A stretch of 64,000 nt of DNA from NCBI GenBank assembly GCA_037974335.1, contig CM075760.1, positions 70,082,212-70,146,211 of the forward strand. The letters run 5' to 3'. The notes beneath the pieces are model-generated. The model ran no database searches. It saw only the letters and a list, made by a program, of their open reading frames with translations, and had not been told where the DNA came from. The translations under genes and the position numbers were made by a program. Source of the DNA: Prionace glauca (lineage: Eukaryota; Chordata; Chondrichthyes; Carcharhiniformes; Carcharhinidae). This document shows, in pieces, positions 12,347-25,258 of this stretch (the stretch's first letter is position 1; every line of letters begins with the position of its first letter).

Positions 12347-13067
12347 CCCAGCTTGCAGGTGCAGCAGGTGGTCAGGAAGGCGAATGGGATGCTGGCCTTC
12401 ATAGCGAAGGGGATTGAATATAAAAGTACGGAGGTCTTGCTGCAGCTGTATAGGGTATTGGTGAGGCCGCAGCTGGAGTACTGTGTGCAGTTTTGGGCGC
12501 CGCACCTGCGCAAGGATGTTTTGGCCCTGGAGGGAGTGCAGAGGAGGTTTACTAGGCTGATCCCGGAGTTGAGGGGATTGAGCTATGAGGAGAGGCTGAA
12601 TAAACTAGGCTTGTACTCGTTAGAGTTTAGAAGAATGAGGGGAGATCTCATTGAGACGTATAAGATGATGAATGGGATGGATAGGATAGAGGTGGAGAGA
12701 CTGTTCCTGCTCAAAAAAGACAGTAGGACTAGGGGGCACAGCCTGAAGATAAAGGGGGGGCGGTTTAGAACAGAGTTGAGGAGGAACTTCTTCACTCAAA
12801 GGGTGGTGAATCTCTGGAATTCTCTGCCCGTTGAAGTGGTGGAGGCTGCCTCGCTAAATATTTTTAAGAAACGGGTTGATGGGAGAAGATTTGATAAGAG
12901 AAGGGATTAAGGGTTTTGATAAGAGAAGGGATTAAGGGTTATGGGGAGAGGGCGGGAAGGTGGAGCTGAGTCACGACACATCAGCCATGATCTTATTGAA
13001 TGGCGGGGCAGGCTCGAAGGGCCAGATGGCCTACTCCTGCTCCTATTTCTTATGTTCTTATGTTCTT
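12347..13067 (+). mobile_element. CR1 family B, copy 2
   Basis: Lies exactly 6,090 bp downstream of B copy 1 and encodes an identical 185-residue open frame at 12353-12910. It has the same ends, the same internal duplication and the same satellite junctions, as expected of a recent segmental duplicate rather than a new retrotransposition. Confidence 0.92.
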
Positions 13068-14083
13068 ATCTTTGGACACTAAGGGACAATTTAGCATGGC
13101 CCATCCACCGTAACCTACACATCTTTGGACACTAAGGGACAATTTAGCACGGCCAATCCACCCTAACCGACACATCTTTGGACACTAAGGGACAATTTAG
13201 CACGGCCAATCCACCCTAACCTACATATCTTTGGACACTAAGAGACAATTTAACACGGCCAATCCCCCCTAACCTACACATCTTTGGACACTAAGGGACA
13301 ATTTAGAACGGCCAATCCACCCTAACCTGCACATATTTGGACACTAAGGGACAATTTAGCACGGCCAATCCACCCTAACCTACACATCTTTGGACACTAA
13401 GGGACAATTTAGCACAGCCAATCCACCCTAACCTACACATCTTTGGACACTAAGGGACAATTTAGCACGGCCAATCCACCCTGACCTACACATCTTTGGA
13501 CACTAAGAGACAATTTAACACGGCCAATCCACCCTAACCTCCACATCTTTGGACACTAAGGGACAATTTAGCACGGCCAATCGACCGTAACCTGCACATC
13601 TTTGGACACTAAGGGACAATTTAGCACGGCCAATCCACCCTAACCTACACATCTTTGGACACTAAGGGACAATTTAGCATGGCCAATCCACCTTAACCTA
13701 CACATCTTTGGACACTAAGGGACAATTTAGCATGGCCCATCCACCGTAACCTACACATCTTTGGACACTAAGGGACAATTTAGCACGGCCAATCCACCCT
13801 AACCTACACATCTTTGGAGACTAAGGGACAATTTATTATGGCCAATCCACCCTAACCTACACATCTTTGGAGACTAAGGGACAATTTATTATGGCCAATC
13901 CACCCTAACCTACACATCTTTGGAGACTAAGGGACAATTAAGCATGGCCAATCCACCCTAACCTGCACATCTTTGGACACTGAGGGACAATTTAGCACGG
14001 CCAATCCACCCTAACCTGCACATCTTTGGACACTAATGGACAATTTAGCACGGCCAATCCACCCTAACCTACACATCTTTGGA
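13068..14083. repeat. Satellite segment 6
   Basis: About 19 monomers. It equals segment 3 less about 159 bp (three monomers), which explains why B copies are 6,090 bp apart but A copies only 5,931 bp. Confidence 0.95.
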
Positions 14084-15139
14084 TACTAGGAGACAGATGG
14101 TGGTGGTTGATGGTAAATATTCGTCATGGAGTTCGGTTACGAGTGGTGTGCCTCAGGGATCTGTTTTGGGGCCACTGCTGTTTGTAATTTTTATTAATGA
14201 TCTGGATGAGGGTATAGTTGGGTGGATTAGTAAGTTTGCTGATGACACCAAATTCGGAGGTGTGGTAGATTGTGAGGAAGGGTGTCATAGTTTGCAGGGT
14301 GACTTAGAAAGGTTGCAGAGCTGGACTGCGAGGTGGCGGATGGAGTTTAATGTGGAGAAGTGTGAGGTAATTCATTTCGGTAGGAATAACAGATGTGTTG
14401 AGTATAGGGCTAACAGGAGGACTTTGAATAGTGTGGATGAACAGAGGGATCTCGGTGTATGTGTACATAGATCCCTGAAAGTTGGGAATCAAGTAGATAG
14501 GATTGTTAAGAAGGCATACGGTGTCTTGGCGTTTATTGGTAGGGGGATTGAATTTAGGAGTCGCAGCGTCATGATGCAACTGTACACAACTCTGGTGCGG
14601 CCGCACTTGGAGTACTGTGTGCAGTTCTGGTCCCCACATTACAGGAAGGATGTAGAGGCTTTGGAGAGGGTGCAGAGGAGGTTTACCAGGATGTTGCCTG
14701 GTATGGAGGGGAGATCCTATGAGGAGAGACTGAGAGATTTGGGGTTGTTTTCGCTGGAAAGAAGGCGGCTAAGAGGGGACCTTATTGAAACTTATAAGAT
14801 GATTAGAGGTTTAGACAGGGTGGATGGTGATAGCCTTTTTCCGAGGATGGAGAAAGCTAGCACGAGGGGGCACGACTTTAAATTAAGGGGGGGTAGTTAT
14901 AGGACTGATGTCAGGGGTAGGTTGTTTACCCAGAGGGTGGTGAGGGACTGGAATGCCCTGCCAGCTGCAGTTGTAAATGCGCCTAGTTTGGGGGCGTTTA
15001 AGAGATCTGTGGATAGGTTTATGGACGAAAAGGGATTGGTTTAGGCTAGTGGGTCATTGTTTTGTAACTGGTCGGCGCAACATCGTGGGCCGAAGGGCCT
15101 GTTCTGCGCTGTAATGTTCTATGTCTATGTCTATGTCTA
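14084..15139 (+). mobile_element. CR1 family A, copy 2 (321-codon open frame)
   Basis: Sits 5,931 bp from copy 1, with an identical predicted protein (14079-15044 open) and identical junctions. It shares the 'gagctggactgcg' variant (WTARW instead of WAARW) with copies 1 and 3. Confidence 0.93.
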
Positions 15140-16319
15140 CTAAGGGGCAATTTAGCATGGCCAATCCACCCAAACCTACACATCTTTGGACACTAAGGGA
15201 CAATATATTATGGCCAATCCACCCTAACCTACACATCTTTGGACACTAAGGGACAATTTATTATGGCCAATCCACCCTAACCTACACATCTTTGGACACT
15301 AAGGGGCAATTTAGCACGGCCAATCCACCCTAACCTACACATCTTTGCGACACTAAGGGACAATTTAGCACGGCCAATCCACCCTAACCTACACATCTTT
15401 GGACACTAAGGGACAATTTAGCACGGCCAATCCACCCTAACCTACATATTTGGACACTAAGGGAGAATTTAGCACGGCCAATCCACCCTAAACTGCACAT
15501 CTTTGGACACTAAGGGACAATTTAGCACGGCCAATCCACCCTAACCTACACATCTTTGGACACTAAGAGACAATTTAGCATGGCCAATCCACCCTAACCT
15601 ACATATCTTTGGACACTAAGAGACAATTTAACAGGGACAATCCACCCTAACCTACAAACCTTTGGACACTAAGGGACAATTTAGAACGGCCAATCCACCC
15701 TAACCTACACATCTCTGGACACTAAGGGACAATTTAGCACGGCCAATCCACCCTAACCTACACATCTTTGGACACTAAGGGACAATTTAGCACGGCCAAT
15801 CCACCCTAACCTACACATCTTTGGACACTAAGGGACAACTTAGCACGGCCAATCCACCCTAACCTACACATCTTTGGACACTAAGGGACAATTTAGCATG
15901 GCCAATCCACCGTAACACACACATCTTTGGACACTAAGGGACAATTTAGCACGGCCAATCCACCCTAACCTACACATCTTTGGACACTAAGGGACAATTT
16001 AGCACGGCCAATCCACCTTAACCTACACATCTTTGGACACTAAGGGACAATTTAGCACGGCCAATCCACCCTAACCTACACATCTTTGGAGACTAAGGGA
16101 CAATTTATTATGGCCAATCCACCCTAACCTACACATCTTTGGAGACTAAGGGACAATTTATCATGGCCAATCCACCCTAACCTACACATCTTTGGAGACT
16201 AAGGGACAATTTATTATGGCCAATCCACCCTAACCTGCACATCTTTGGACACTAATGGACAATTTAGCACGGCCAATCCACCCTAACCTACACATCTTTG
16301 GACACTAAGGGACAATTTA
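15140..16319. repeat. Satellite segment 7
   Basis: About 22 monomers in the same variant order as segment 4 (offset 5,931). The 'tttgcgacactaag' marker at 15344 is close to the left end of a 3,976-bp tandem duplication. Confidence 0.95.
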
Positions 16320-17117
16320 GCTGGGCTGCGAGGTGGCGGATGGAGTTTAATGTGAAGAAGTGTGAGGTAATTCATTTCGGTAGGAATAACAGATGTGTTG
16401 AGTATAGGGCTAACGGGAGGGCTTTGAATACTGTGGATGAACAGAGGGATCTAGGTGTATGTGTACATAGATCCCTGAAAGTTGGGAATCAAGTAGATAG
16501 GGTTGTTAAGAAGGCATACGGTGTCTTGGCGTTTATTGGTAGGGGGATTGAATTTAGGAGTCGCAGCGTCATGATGCAACTGTACACAACTCTGGTGCGG
16601 CCGCACTTGGAGTACTGTGTGCAGTTCTGGTCCCCACATTACAGGAAGGATGCAGAGGCTTTGGAGAGGAGGTTTACCAGGATGTTGCCTGGTATGGAGG
16701 GGAGAGACTGCGAGATTTGGGGTTGTTTTCGCTGGAAAGAAGGCGGCTAAGAGGGGACCTTATTGAAACTTATAAGATGATTAGAGGTTTAGACAGGGTG
16801 GATGGTGATAGCCTTTTTCCTCGGATGGAGAAAGCTAGCACGAGGGGGCACGACTTTAAATTAAGGGGGGGTAGTTATAGGACTGATGTCAGGGGTAGGT
16901 TGTTTACCCAGAGGGTGGTGAGGGACTGGAATGCCCTGCCAGCTGCAGTTGTAAATGCGCCTAGTTTGGGGGCGTTTAAGAGATCTGTGGATAGGTTTAT
17001 GGACGAAAAGGGATTGGTTTAGGCTAGTGGGTCATTGTTTTGTAACTGGTCGGTGCAACATCGTGGGCCGAAGGGCCTGTTCTGCGCTGTAATGTTCTAT
17101 GTCTATGTCTATGTCTA
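16320..17117 (+). mobile_element. CR1 family A, short form C, copy 3
   Basis: A duplicate of C copy 2 at +5,931 with the same deletions and open pieces (16298-16750 and 16717-17022). Confidence 0.9.
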
Positions 17118-18436
17118 CTAAGGGGCAATTTAGCATGGCCAATCCACCCTAACCTACACATCTTTGGACACGAAGGAACAATATATTGTGGCCAATCCAC
17201 CCTAACCTACACATCTTTGGACACTGAGGGGCAATTTAGCACGGCCAATCCACCCTAACCTACACATCTTTGGACGCTAAGGGACAATTTAGCACAGCCA
17301 ATCCACCCTAACCTACACATATTTGGACACTAAGGGACAATTTAGCCCGGCCAATCCACCCTAACCTGCACATCTTTCGACACTAAGGGACAATTTAGCA
17401 CGGCCAATCCACCCTAACCTACACATCTTTGGACACTAAGGGACAATTTAGCATGGCCAATCCACCCTAACATACATATCTTTGGACACTAAGAGACAAT
17501 TTAACACGGCCAATCCCCCCTAACCTACACATCTTTGGACACTAAGGGACAATTTAGAACGGCCAATCCACCCTAACCTGCACATATTTGGACACTAAGG
17601 GACAATTTAGCACGGCCAATCCACCCTAACCTACACATCTTTGGAGACTAAGGGACAATTTATTATGGCCAATCCACCCTAACCTACACATCTTTGGACA
17701 CTAAGGGACAATTTAGCACGGCCAATCCACCCTAACCTACACATCTTTGGACACTGAGAGACAATTTAACACGGCCAATCCACCCTAACCTACACATCTT
17801 TGGACACTAAGGGACAATTTAGCATGGCCAATCCACCTTAATCTACACATCTTTGGACACTAAGGGACAATTTAGCACGGCCAATCCACCCTAACCTACA
17901 CATCTTTGGAGACTAAGGGACAATTTATTATGGCCAATCCACCCTAACCCACACATCTTTGGAGACTTAGGGACAATTTATTGTGGCCAATCCACCCTAA
18001 CCTGCACATCTTTGGACACTGAGGGACAATTTAGTACGGCCAATCCACCCTAACCTGCACATCTTTGGACACTAATGGACAACTTAGCACGGCCAATCCA
18101 CCCTAACCTACACATCTTTGGACACTAAGGGACAATTTGGCATGGCCAATCCACCCTAACATACATATCTTTGGACACTAAGAGACAATTTAACATGGCC
18201 AATCCCCCCTAACCTACACATCTTTGGACACTAAGGGACAATTTAGAACGGCCAATCCACCCTAACCTGCACATATTTGGACACTAAGGGACAATTTAGC
18301 ACGGCCAATCCACCCTAACCTACACATCTTTGGAGACTAAGGGACAATTTATTATGGCCAATCCACCCTAACCTACACATCTTTGGACACTAAGGGACAA
18401 TTTAGCACGGCCAATCCACCCTAACCTACACATCTT
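17118..18436. repeat. Satellite segment 8
   Basis: About 24 monomers. Marker variants are 'acttagggacaatttattgt' near 17965 and 'aatttggcatggcc' near 18135, both repeated 3,976 bp downstream. Confidence 0.95.
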
Positions 18437-19157
18437 CCCAGCTTGCAGGTGCAGCAGGTGGTCAGGAAGGCGAATGGGATGCTGGCCTTCATAGCGAAGG
18501 GGATTGAATATAAAAGTAGGGAGGTCTTGCTGCAGCTGTATAGGGTATTGGTGAGGCCGCAGCTGGAGTACTGTGTGCAGTTTTGGGCGCCGCACCTGCG
18601 CAAGGATGTTTTGGCCCTGGAGGGAGTGCAGAGGAGGTTTACTAGGCTGATCCCGGAGTTGAGGGGATTGAGCTATGAGGAGAGGCTGAATAAACTAGGC
18701 TTGTACTCGTTAGAGTTTAGAAGAATGAGGGGAGATCTCATTGAGACGTATAAGATGATGAATGGGATGGATAGGATAGAGGTGGAGAGACTGTTCCTGC
18801 TCAAAAAAGACAGTAGGACTAGGGGGCACAGCCTCAAGATAAAGGGGGGGCGGTTTAGAACAGAGTTGAGGAGGAACTTCTTCACTCAAAGGGTGGTGAA
18901 TCTCTGGAATTCTCTGCCCGTTGAAGTGGTGGAGGCTGCCTCGCTAAATATTTTTAACAAACGGGTTGATGGGAGAAGATTTGATAAGAGAAGGGATTAA
19001 GGATTTTGATAAGAGAAGGGATTAAGGGTTATGGGGAGAGGGCGGGAAGGTGGAGCTGAGTCACGACAGATCAGCAATGATCTTATTGAATGGCGGGGCA
19101 GGCTCGAAGGGCCAGATGGCCTACTCCTGCTCCTATTTCTTATGTTCTTATGTTCTT
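18437..19157 (+). mobile_element. CR1 family B, copy 3
   Basis: The open frame at 18443-19000 differs from copies 1 and 2 by a few residues (KSREV for KSTEV; IFNKRV for IFKKRV). The internal duplication and both junctions are the same. It is duplicated as copy 4 at +3,976. Confidence 0.92.
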
Positions 19158-20295
19158 ATCTTTGGACACTAAGGGACAATTTAGCATGGCCCATCCACCA
19201 TAACCTACACATCTTTGGACACTAAGGGACAATTTAGCACGGCCAATCCACCCTAACCGACACATCTTTGGAGACTAAGGGACAATTTAGCACGGCCAAT
19301 CCACCCTAACCTACACATCTTTGCGACACTAAGGGACAATTTAGCACGGCCAATCCACCCTAACCTACACATCTTTGGACACTAAGGGACAATTTAGCAC
19401 GGCCAATCCACCCTAACCTACATATTTGGACACTAAGGGAGAATTTAGCACGGCCAATCCACCCTAAACTGCACATCTTTGGACACTAAGGGACAATTTA
19501 GCACGGCCAATCCACCCTAACCTACACATCTTTGGACACTAAGAGACAATTTAGCATGGCCAATCCACCCTAACCTACATATCTTTGGACACTAAGAGAC
19601 AATTTAACAGGGACAATCCACCCTAACCTACAAACCTTTGGACACTAAGGGACAATTTAGAACGGCCAATCCACCCTAACCTACACATCTCTGGACACTA
19701 AGGGACAATTTAGCACGGCCAATCCACCCTAACCTACACATCTTTGGACACTAAGGGACAATTTAGCACGGCCAATCCACCCTAACCTACACATCTTTGG
19801 ACACTAAGGGACAACTTAGCACGGCCAATCCACCCTAACCTACACATCTTTGGACACTAAGGGACAATTTAGCATGGCCAATCCACCGTAACACACACAT
19901 CTTTGGACACTAAGGGACAATTTAGCACGGCCAATCCACCCTAACCTACACATCTTTGGACACTAAGGGACAATTTAGCACGGCCAATCCACCTTAACCT
20001 ACACATCTTTGGACACTAAGGGACAATTTAGCACGGCCAATCCACCCTAACCTACACATCTTTGGAGACTAAGGGACAATTTATTATGGCCAATCCACCC
20101 TAACCTACACATCTTTGGAGACTAAGGGACAATTTATCATGGCCAATCCACCCTAACCTACACATCTTTGGAGACTAAGGGACAATTTATTATGGCCAAT
20201 CCACCCTAACCTGCACATCTTTGGACACTAATGGACAATTTAGCACGGCCAATCCACCCTAACCTACACATCTTTGGACACTAAGGGACAATTTA
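19158..20295. repeat. Satellite segment 9, containing a recombination junction
   Basis: To about 19,290 this matches the satellite that normally follows a B copy. From the 'tttgcgacactaag' marker at 19320 it matches the satellite that normally follows an A copy (compare 9414 and 15344). The switch is the breakpoint of a 3,976-bp tandem duplication, which is why no A copy stands between B copy 3 and C copy 4. Confidence 0.88.
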
Positions 20296-21093
20296 GCTGG
20301 GCTGCGAGGTGGCGGATGGAGTTTAATGTGAAGAAGTGTGAGGTAATTCATTTCGGTAGGAATAACAGATGTGTTGAGTATAGGGCTAACGGGAGGGCTT
20401 TGAATACTGTGGATGAACAGAGGGATCTAGGTGTATGTGTACATAGATCCCTGAAAGTTGGGAATCAAGTAGATAGGGTTGTTAAGAAGGCATACGGTGT
20501 CTTGGCGTTTATTGGTAGGGGGATTGAATTTAGGAGTCGCAGCGTCATGATGCAACTGTACACAACTCTGGTGCGGCCGCACTTGGAGTACTGTGTGCAG
20601 TTCTGGTCCCCACATTACAGGAAGGATGCAGAGGCTTTGGAGAGGAGGTTTACCAGGATGTTGCCTGGTATGGAGGGGAGAGACTGCGAGATTTGGGGTT
20701 GTTTTCGCTGGAAAGAAGGCGGCTAAGAGGGGACCTTATTGAAACTTATAAGATGATTAGAGGTTTAGACAGGGTGGATGGTGATAGCCTTTTTCCTCGG
20801 ATGGAGAAAGCTAGCACGAGGGGGCACGACTTTAAATTAAGGGGGGGTAGTTATAGGACTGATGTCAGGGGTAGGTTGTTTACCCAGAGGGTGGTGAGGG
20901 ACTGGAATGCCCTGCCAGCTGCAGTTGTAAATGCGCCTAGTTTGGGGGCGTTTAAGAGATCTGTGGATAGGTTTATGGACGAAAAGGGATTGGTTTAGGC
21001 TAGTGGGTCATTGTTTTGTAACTGGTCGGTGCAACATCGTGGGCCGAAGGGCCTGTTCTGCGCTGTAATGTTCTATGTCTATGTCTATGTCTA
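20296..21093 (+). mobile_element. CR1 family A, short form C, copy 4
   Basis: A duplicate of C copy 3 at +3,976. The open pieces are 20274-20726 and 20693-20998, predicted to be identical in protein to copies 2 and 3. Confidence 0.9.
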
Positions 21094-22412
21094 CTAAGGG
21101 GCAATTTAGCATGGCCAATCCACCCTAACCTACACATCTTTGGACACGAAGGAACAATATATTGTGGCCAATCCACCCTAACCTACACATCTTTGGACAC
21201 TGAGGGGCAATTTAGCACGGCCAATCCACCCTAACCTACACATCTTTGGACGCTAAGGGACAATTTAGCACAGCCAATCCACCCTAACCTACACATATTT
21301 GGACACTAAGGGACAATTTAGCCCGGCCAATCCACCCTAACCTGCACATCTTTCGACACTAAGGGACAATTTAGCACGGCCAATCCACCCTAACCTACAC
21401 ATCTTTGGACACTAAGGGACAATTTAGCATGGCCAATCCACCCTAACATACATATCTTTGGACACTAAGAGACAATTTAACACGGCCAATCCCCCCTAAC
21501 CTACACATCTTTGGACACTAAGGGACAATTTAGAACGGCCAATCCACCCTAACCTGCACATATTTGGACACTAAGGGACAATTTAGCACGGCCAATCCAC
21601 CCTAACCTACACATCTTTGGAGACTAAGGGACAATTTATTATGGCCAATCCACCCTAACCTACACATCTTTGGACACTAAGGGACAATTTAGCACGGCCA
21701 ATCCACCCTAACCTACACATCTTTGGACACTGAGAGACAATTTAACACGGCCAATCCACCCTAACCTACACATCTTTGGACACTAAGGGACAATTTAGCA
21801 TGGCCAATCCACCTTAATCTACACATCTTTGGACACTAAGGGACAATTTAGCACGGCCAATCCACCCTAACCTACACATCTTTGGAGACTAAGGGACAAT
21901 TTATTATGGCCAATCCACCCTAACCCACACATCTTTGGAGACTTAGGGACAATTTATTGTGGCCAATCCACCCTAACCTGCACATCTTTGGACACTGAGG
22001 GACAATTTAGTACGGCCAATCCACCCTAACCTGCACATCTTTGGACACTAATGGACAACTTAGCACGGCCAATCCACCCTAACCTACACATCTTTGGACA
22101 CTAAGGGACAATTTGGCATGGCCAATCCACCCTAACATACATATCTTTGGACACTAAGAGACAATTTAACATGGCCAATCCCCCCTAACCTACACATCTT
22201 TGGACACTAAGGGACAATTTAGAACGGCCAATCCACCCTAACCTGCACATATTTGGACACTAAGGGACAATTTAGCACGGCCAATCCACCCTAACCTACA
22301 CATCTTTGGAGACTAAGGGACAATTTATTATGGCCAATCCACCCTAACCTACACATCTTTGGACACTAAGGGACAATTTAGCACGGCCAATCCACCCTAA
22401 CCTACACATCTT
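21094..22412. repeat. Satellite segment 10
   Basis: About 24 monomers. It is the +3,976 duplicate of segment 8, including the 'acttagggac' and 'aatttggcatgg' variants. Confidence 0.95.
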
Positions 22413-23133
22413 CCCAGCTTGCAGGTGCAGCAGGTGGTCAGGAAGGCGAATGGGATGCTGGCCTTCATAGCGAAGGGGATTGAATATAAAAGTAGGGAGG
22501 TCTTGCTGCAGCTGTATAGGGTATTGGTGAGGCCGCAGCTGGAGTACTGTGTGCAGTTTTGGGCGCCGCACCTGCGCAAGGATGTTTTGGCCCTGGAGGG
22601 AGTGCAGAGGAGGTTTACTAGGCTGATCCCGGAGTTGAGGGGATTGAGCTATGAGGAGAGGCTGAATAAACTAGGCTTGTACTCGTTAGAGTTTAGAAGA
22701 ATGAGGGGAGATCTCATTGAGACGTATAAGATGATGAATGGGATGGATAGGATAGAGGTGGAGAGACTGTTCCTGCTCAAAAAAGACAGTAGGACTAGGG
22801 GGCACAGCCTCAAGATAAAGGGGGGGCGGTTTAGAACAGAGTTGAGGAGGAACTTCTTCACTCAAAGGGTGGTGAATCTCTGGAATTCTCTGCCCGTTGA
22901 AGTGGTGGAGGCTGCCTCGCTAAATATTTTTAACAAACGGGTTGATGGGAGAAGATTTGATAAGAGAAGGGATTAAGGATTTTGATAAGAGAAGGGATTA
23001 AGGGTTATGGGGAGAGGGCGGGAAGGTGGAGCTGAGTCACGACAGATCAGCAATGATCTTATTGAATGGCGGGGCAGGCTCGAAGGGCCAGATGGCCTAC
23101 TCCTGCTCCTATTTCTTATGTTCTTATGTTCTT
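22413..23133 (+). mobile_element. CR1 family B, copy 4
   Basis: A duplicate of copy 3 at +3,976, with an identical predicted open frame at 22419-22976. Confidence 0.92.
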
Positions 23134-24202
23134 ATCTTTGGACACTAAGGGACAATTTAGCATGGCCCATCCACCATAACCTACACATCTTTGGACACTA
23201 AGGGACAATTTAGCACGGCCAATCCACCCTAACCGACACATCTTTGGAGACTAAGGGACAATTTAGCACGGCCAATCCACCCTAACCTACACATCTTTGG
23301 AGACTAAGGGACAATTTATGATGGCCAATCCACCCTAACCTGCACATCTTTGGACACTGAGGGACAATTTAGCACGGCCAATCCACCCTAACCTACACAT
23401 CTTTGGACACTAAGGGACAATTTAGCACGGCCAATCCACCCTAACCTACATATCTTTGGACACTAAGAGACAATTTAACACGGCCAATCCCCCCTAACCT
23501 ACACATCTTTGGACACTAAGGGACAATTTAGAACGGCCAATCCACCCTAACCTGCACATATTTGGACACTAAGGGACAATTTAGCACGGCCAATCCACCC
23601 TGACCTACACATCTTTGGACACTAAGAGACAATTTAACACGGCCAATCCACCCTAACCTCCACATCTTTGGACACTAAGGGACAATTTAGCACGGCCAAT
23701 CCACCGTAACCTGCACATCTTTGGACACTAAGGGACAATTTAGCACGGCCAATCCACCCTAACCTACACATCTTTGGACACTAAGGGACAATTTAGCATG
23801 GCCAATCCACCTTAACCTACACATCTTTGGACACTAAGGGACAATTTAGCATGGCCAATCCACCCTAACCTACACATCTTTGGACACTAAGGGACAATTT
23901 AGCACGGCCAATCCACCCTAACCTACACATCTTTGGAGACTAAGGGACAATTTATTATGGCCAATCCACCCTAACCTACACATCTTTGGAGACTAAGGGA
24001 CAATTTATTATGGCCAATCCACCCTAACCTACACATCTTTGGAGACTAAGGGACAATTAAGCATGGCCAATCCACCCTAACCTGCACATCTTTGGACACT
24101 GAGGGACAATTTAGCACGGCCAATCCACCCTAACCTGCACATCTTTGGACACTAATGGACAATTTAGCACGGCCAATCCACCCTAACCTACACATCTTTG
24201 GA
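23134..24202. repeat. Satellite segment 11
   Basis: About 20 monomers with the normal order found between a B and an A copy (compare segment 3). Confidence 0.95.
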
Positions 24203-25258
24203 TACTAGGAGACAGATGGTGGTGGTTGATGGTAAATATTCGTCATGGAGTTCGGTTACGAGTGGTGTGCCTCAGGGATCTGTTTTGGGGCCACTGCTGT
24301 TTGTAATTTTTATTAATGATCTGGATGAGGGTATAGTTGGGTGGATTAGTCAGTTTGCTGATGACACCAAATTCGGAGGTGTGGTAGATTGTGAGGAAGG
24401 GTGTCATAGTTTGCAGGGTGACTTAGAAAGGTTGCAGAGCTGGACTGCGAGGTGGCGGATGGAGTTTAATGTGGAGAAGTGTGAGGTAATTCATTTCGGT
24501 AGGAATAACAGATGTGTTGAGTATAGGGCTAACAGGAGGACTTTGAATAGTGTGGATGAACAGAGGGATCTCGGTGTATGTGTACATAGATCCCTGAAAG
24601 TTGGGAATCAAGTAGATAGGATTGTTAAGAAGGCATACGGTGTCTTGGCGTTTATTGGTAGGGGGATTGAATTTAGGAGTCGCAGCGTCATGATGCAACT
24701 GTACACAACTCTGGTGCGGCCGCACTTGGAGTACTGTGTGCAGTTCTGGTCCCCACATTACAGGAAGGATGTAGAGGCTTTGGAGAGGGTGCAGAGGAGG
24801 TTTACCAGGATGTTGCCTGGTATGGAGGGGAGATCCTATGAGGAGAGACTGAGAGATTTGGGGTTGTTTTCGCTGGAAAGAAGGCGGCTAAGAGGGGACC
24901 TTATTGAAACTTATAAGATGATTAGAGGTTTAGACAGGGTGGATGGTGATAGCCTTTTTCCGAGGATGGAGAAAGCTAGCACGAGGGGGCACGACTTTAA
25001 ATTAAGGGGGGGTAGTTATAGGACTGATGTCAGGGGTAGGTTGTTTACCCAGAGGGTGGTGAGGGACTGGAATGCCCTGCCAGCTGCAGTTGTAAATGCG
25101 CCTAGTTTGGGGGCGTTTAAGAGATCTGTGGATAGGTTTATGGACGAAAAGGGATTGGTTTAGGCTAGTGGGTCATTGTTTTGTAACTGGTCGGCGCAAC
25201 ATCGTGGGCCGAAGGGCCTGTTCTGCGCTGTAATGTTCTATGTCTATGTCTATGTCTA
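24203..25258 (+). mobile_element. CR1 family A, copy 3 (321-codon open frame)
   Basis: Open at 24198-25163. One visible residue change from copies 1 and 2 is K52Q just before the catalytic FADD box. Junctions are the same. Confidence 0.93.
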
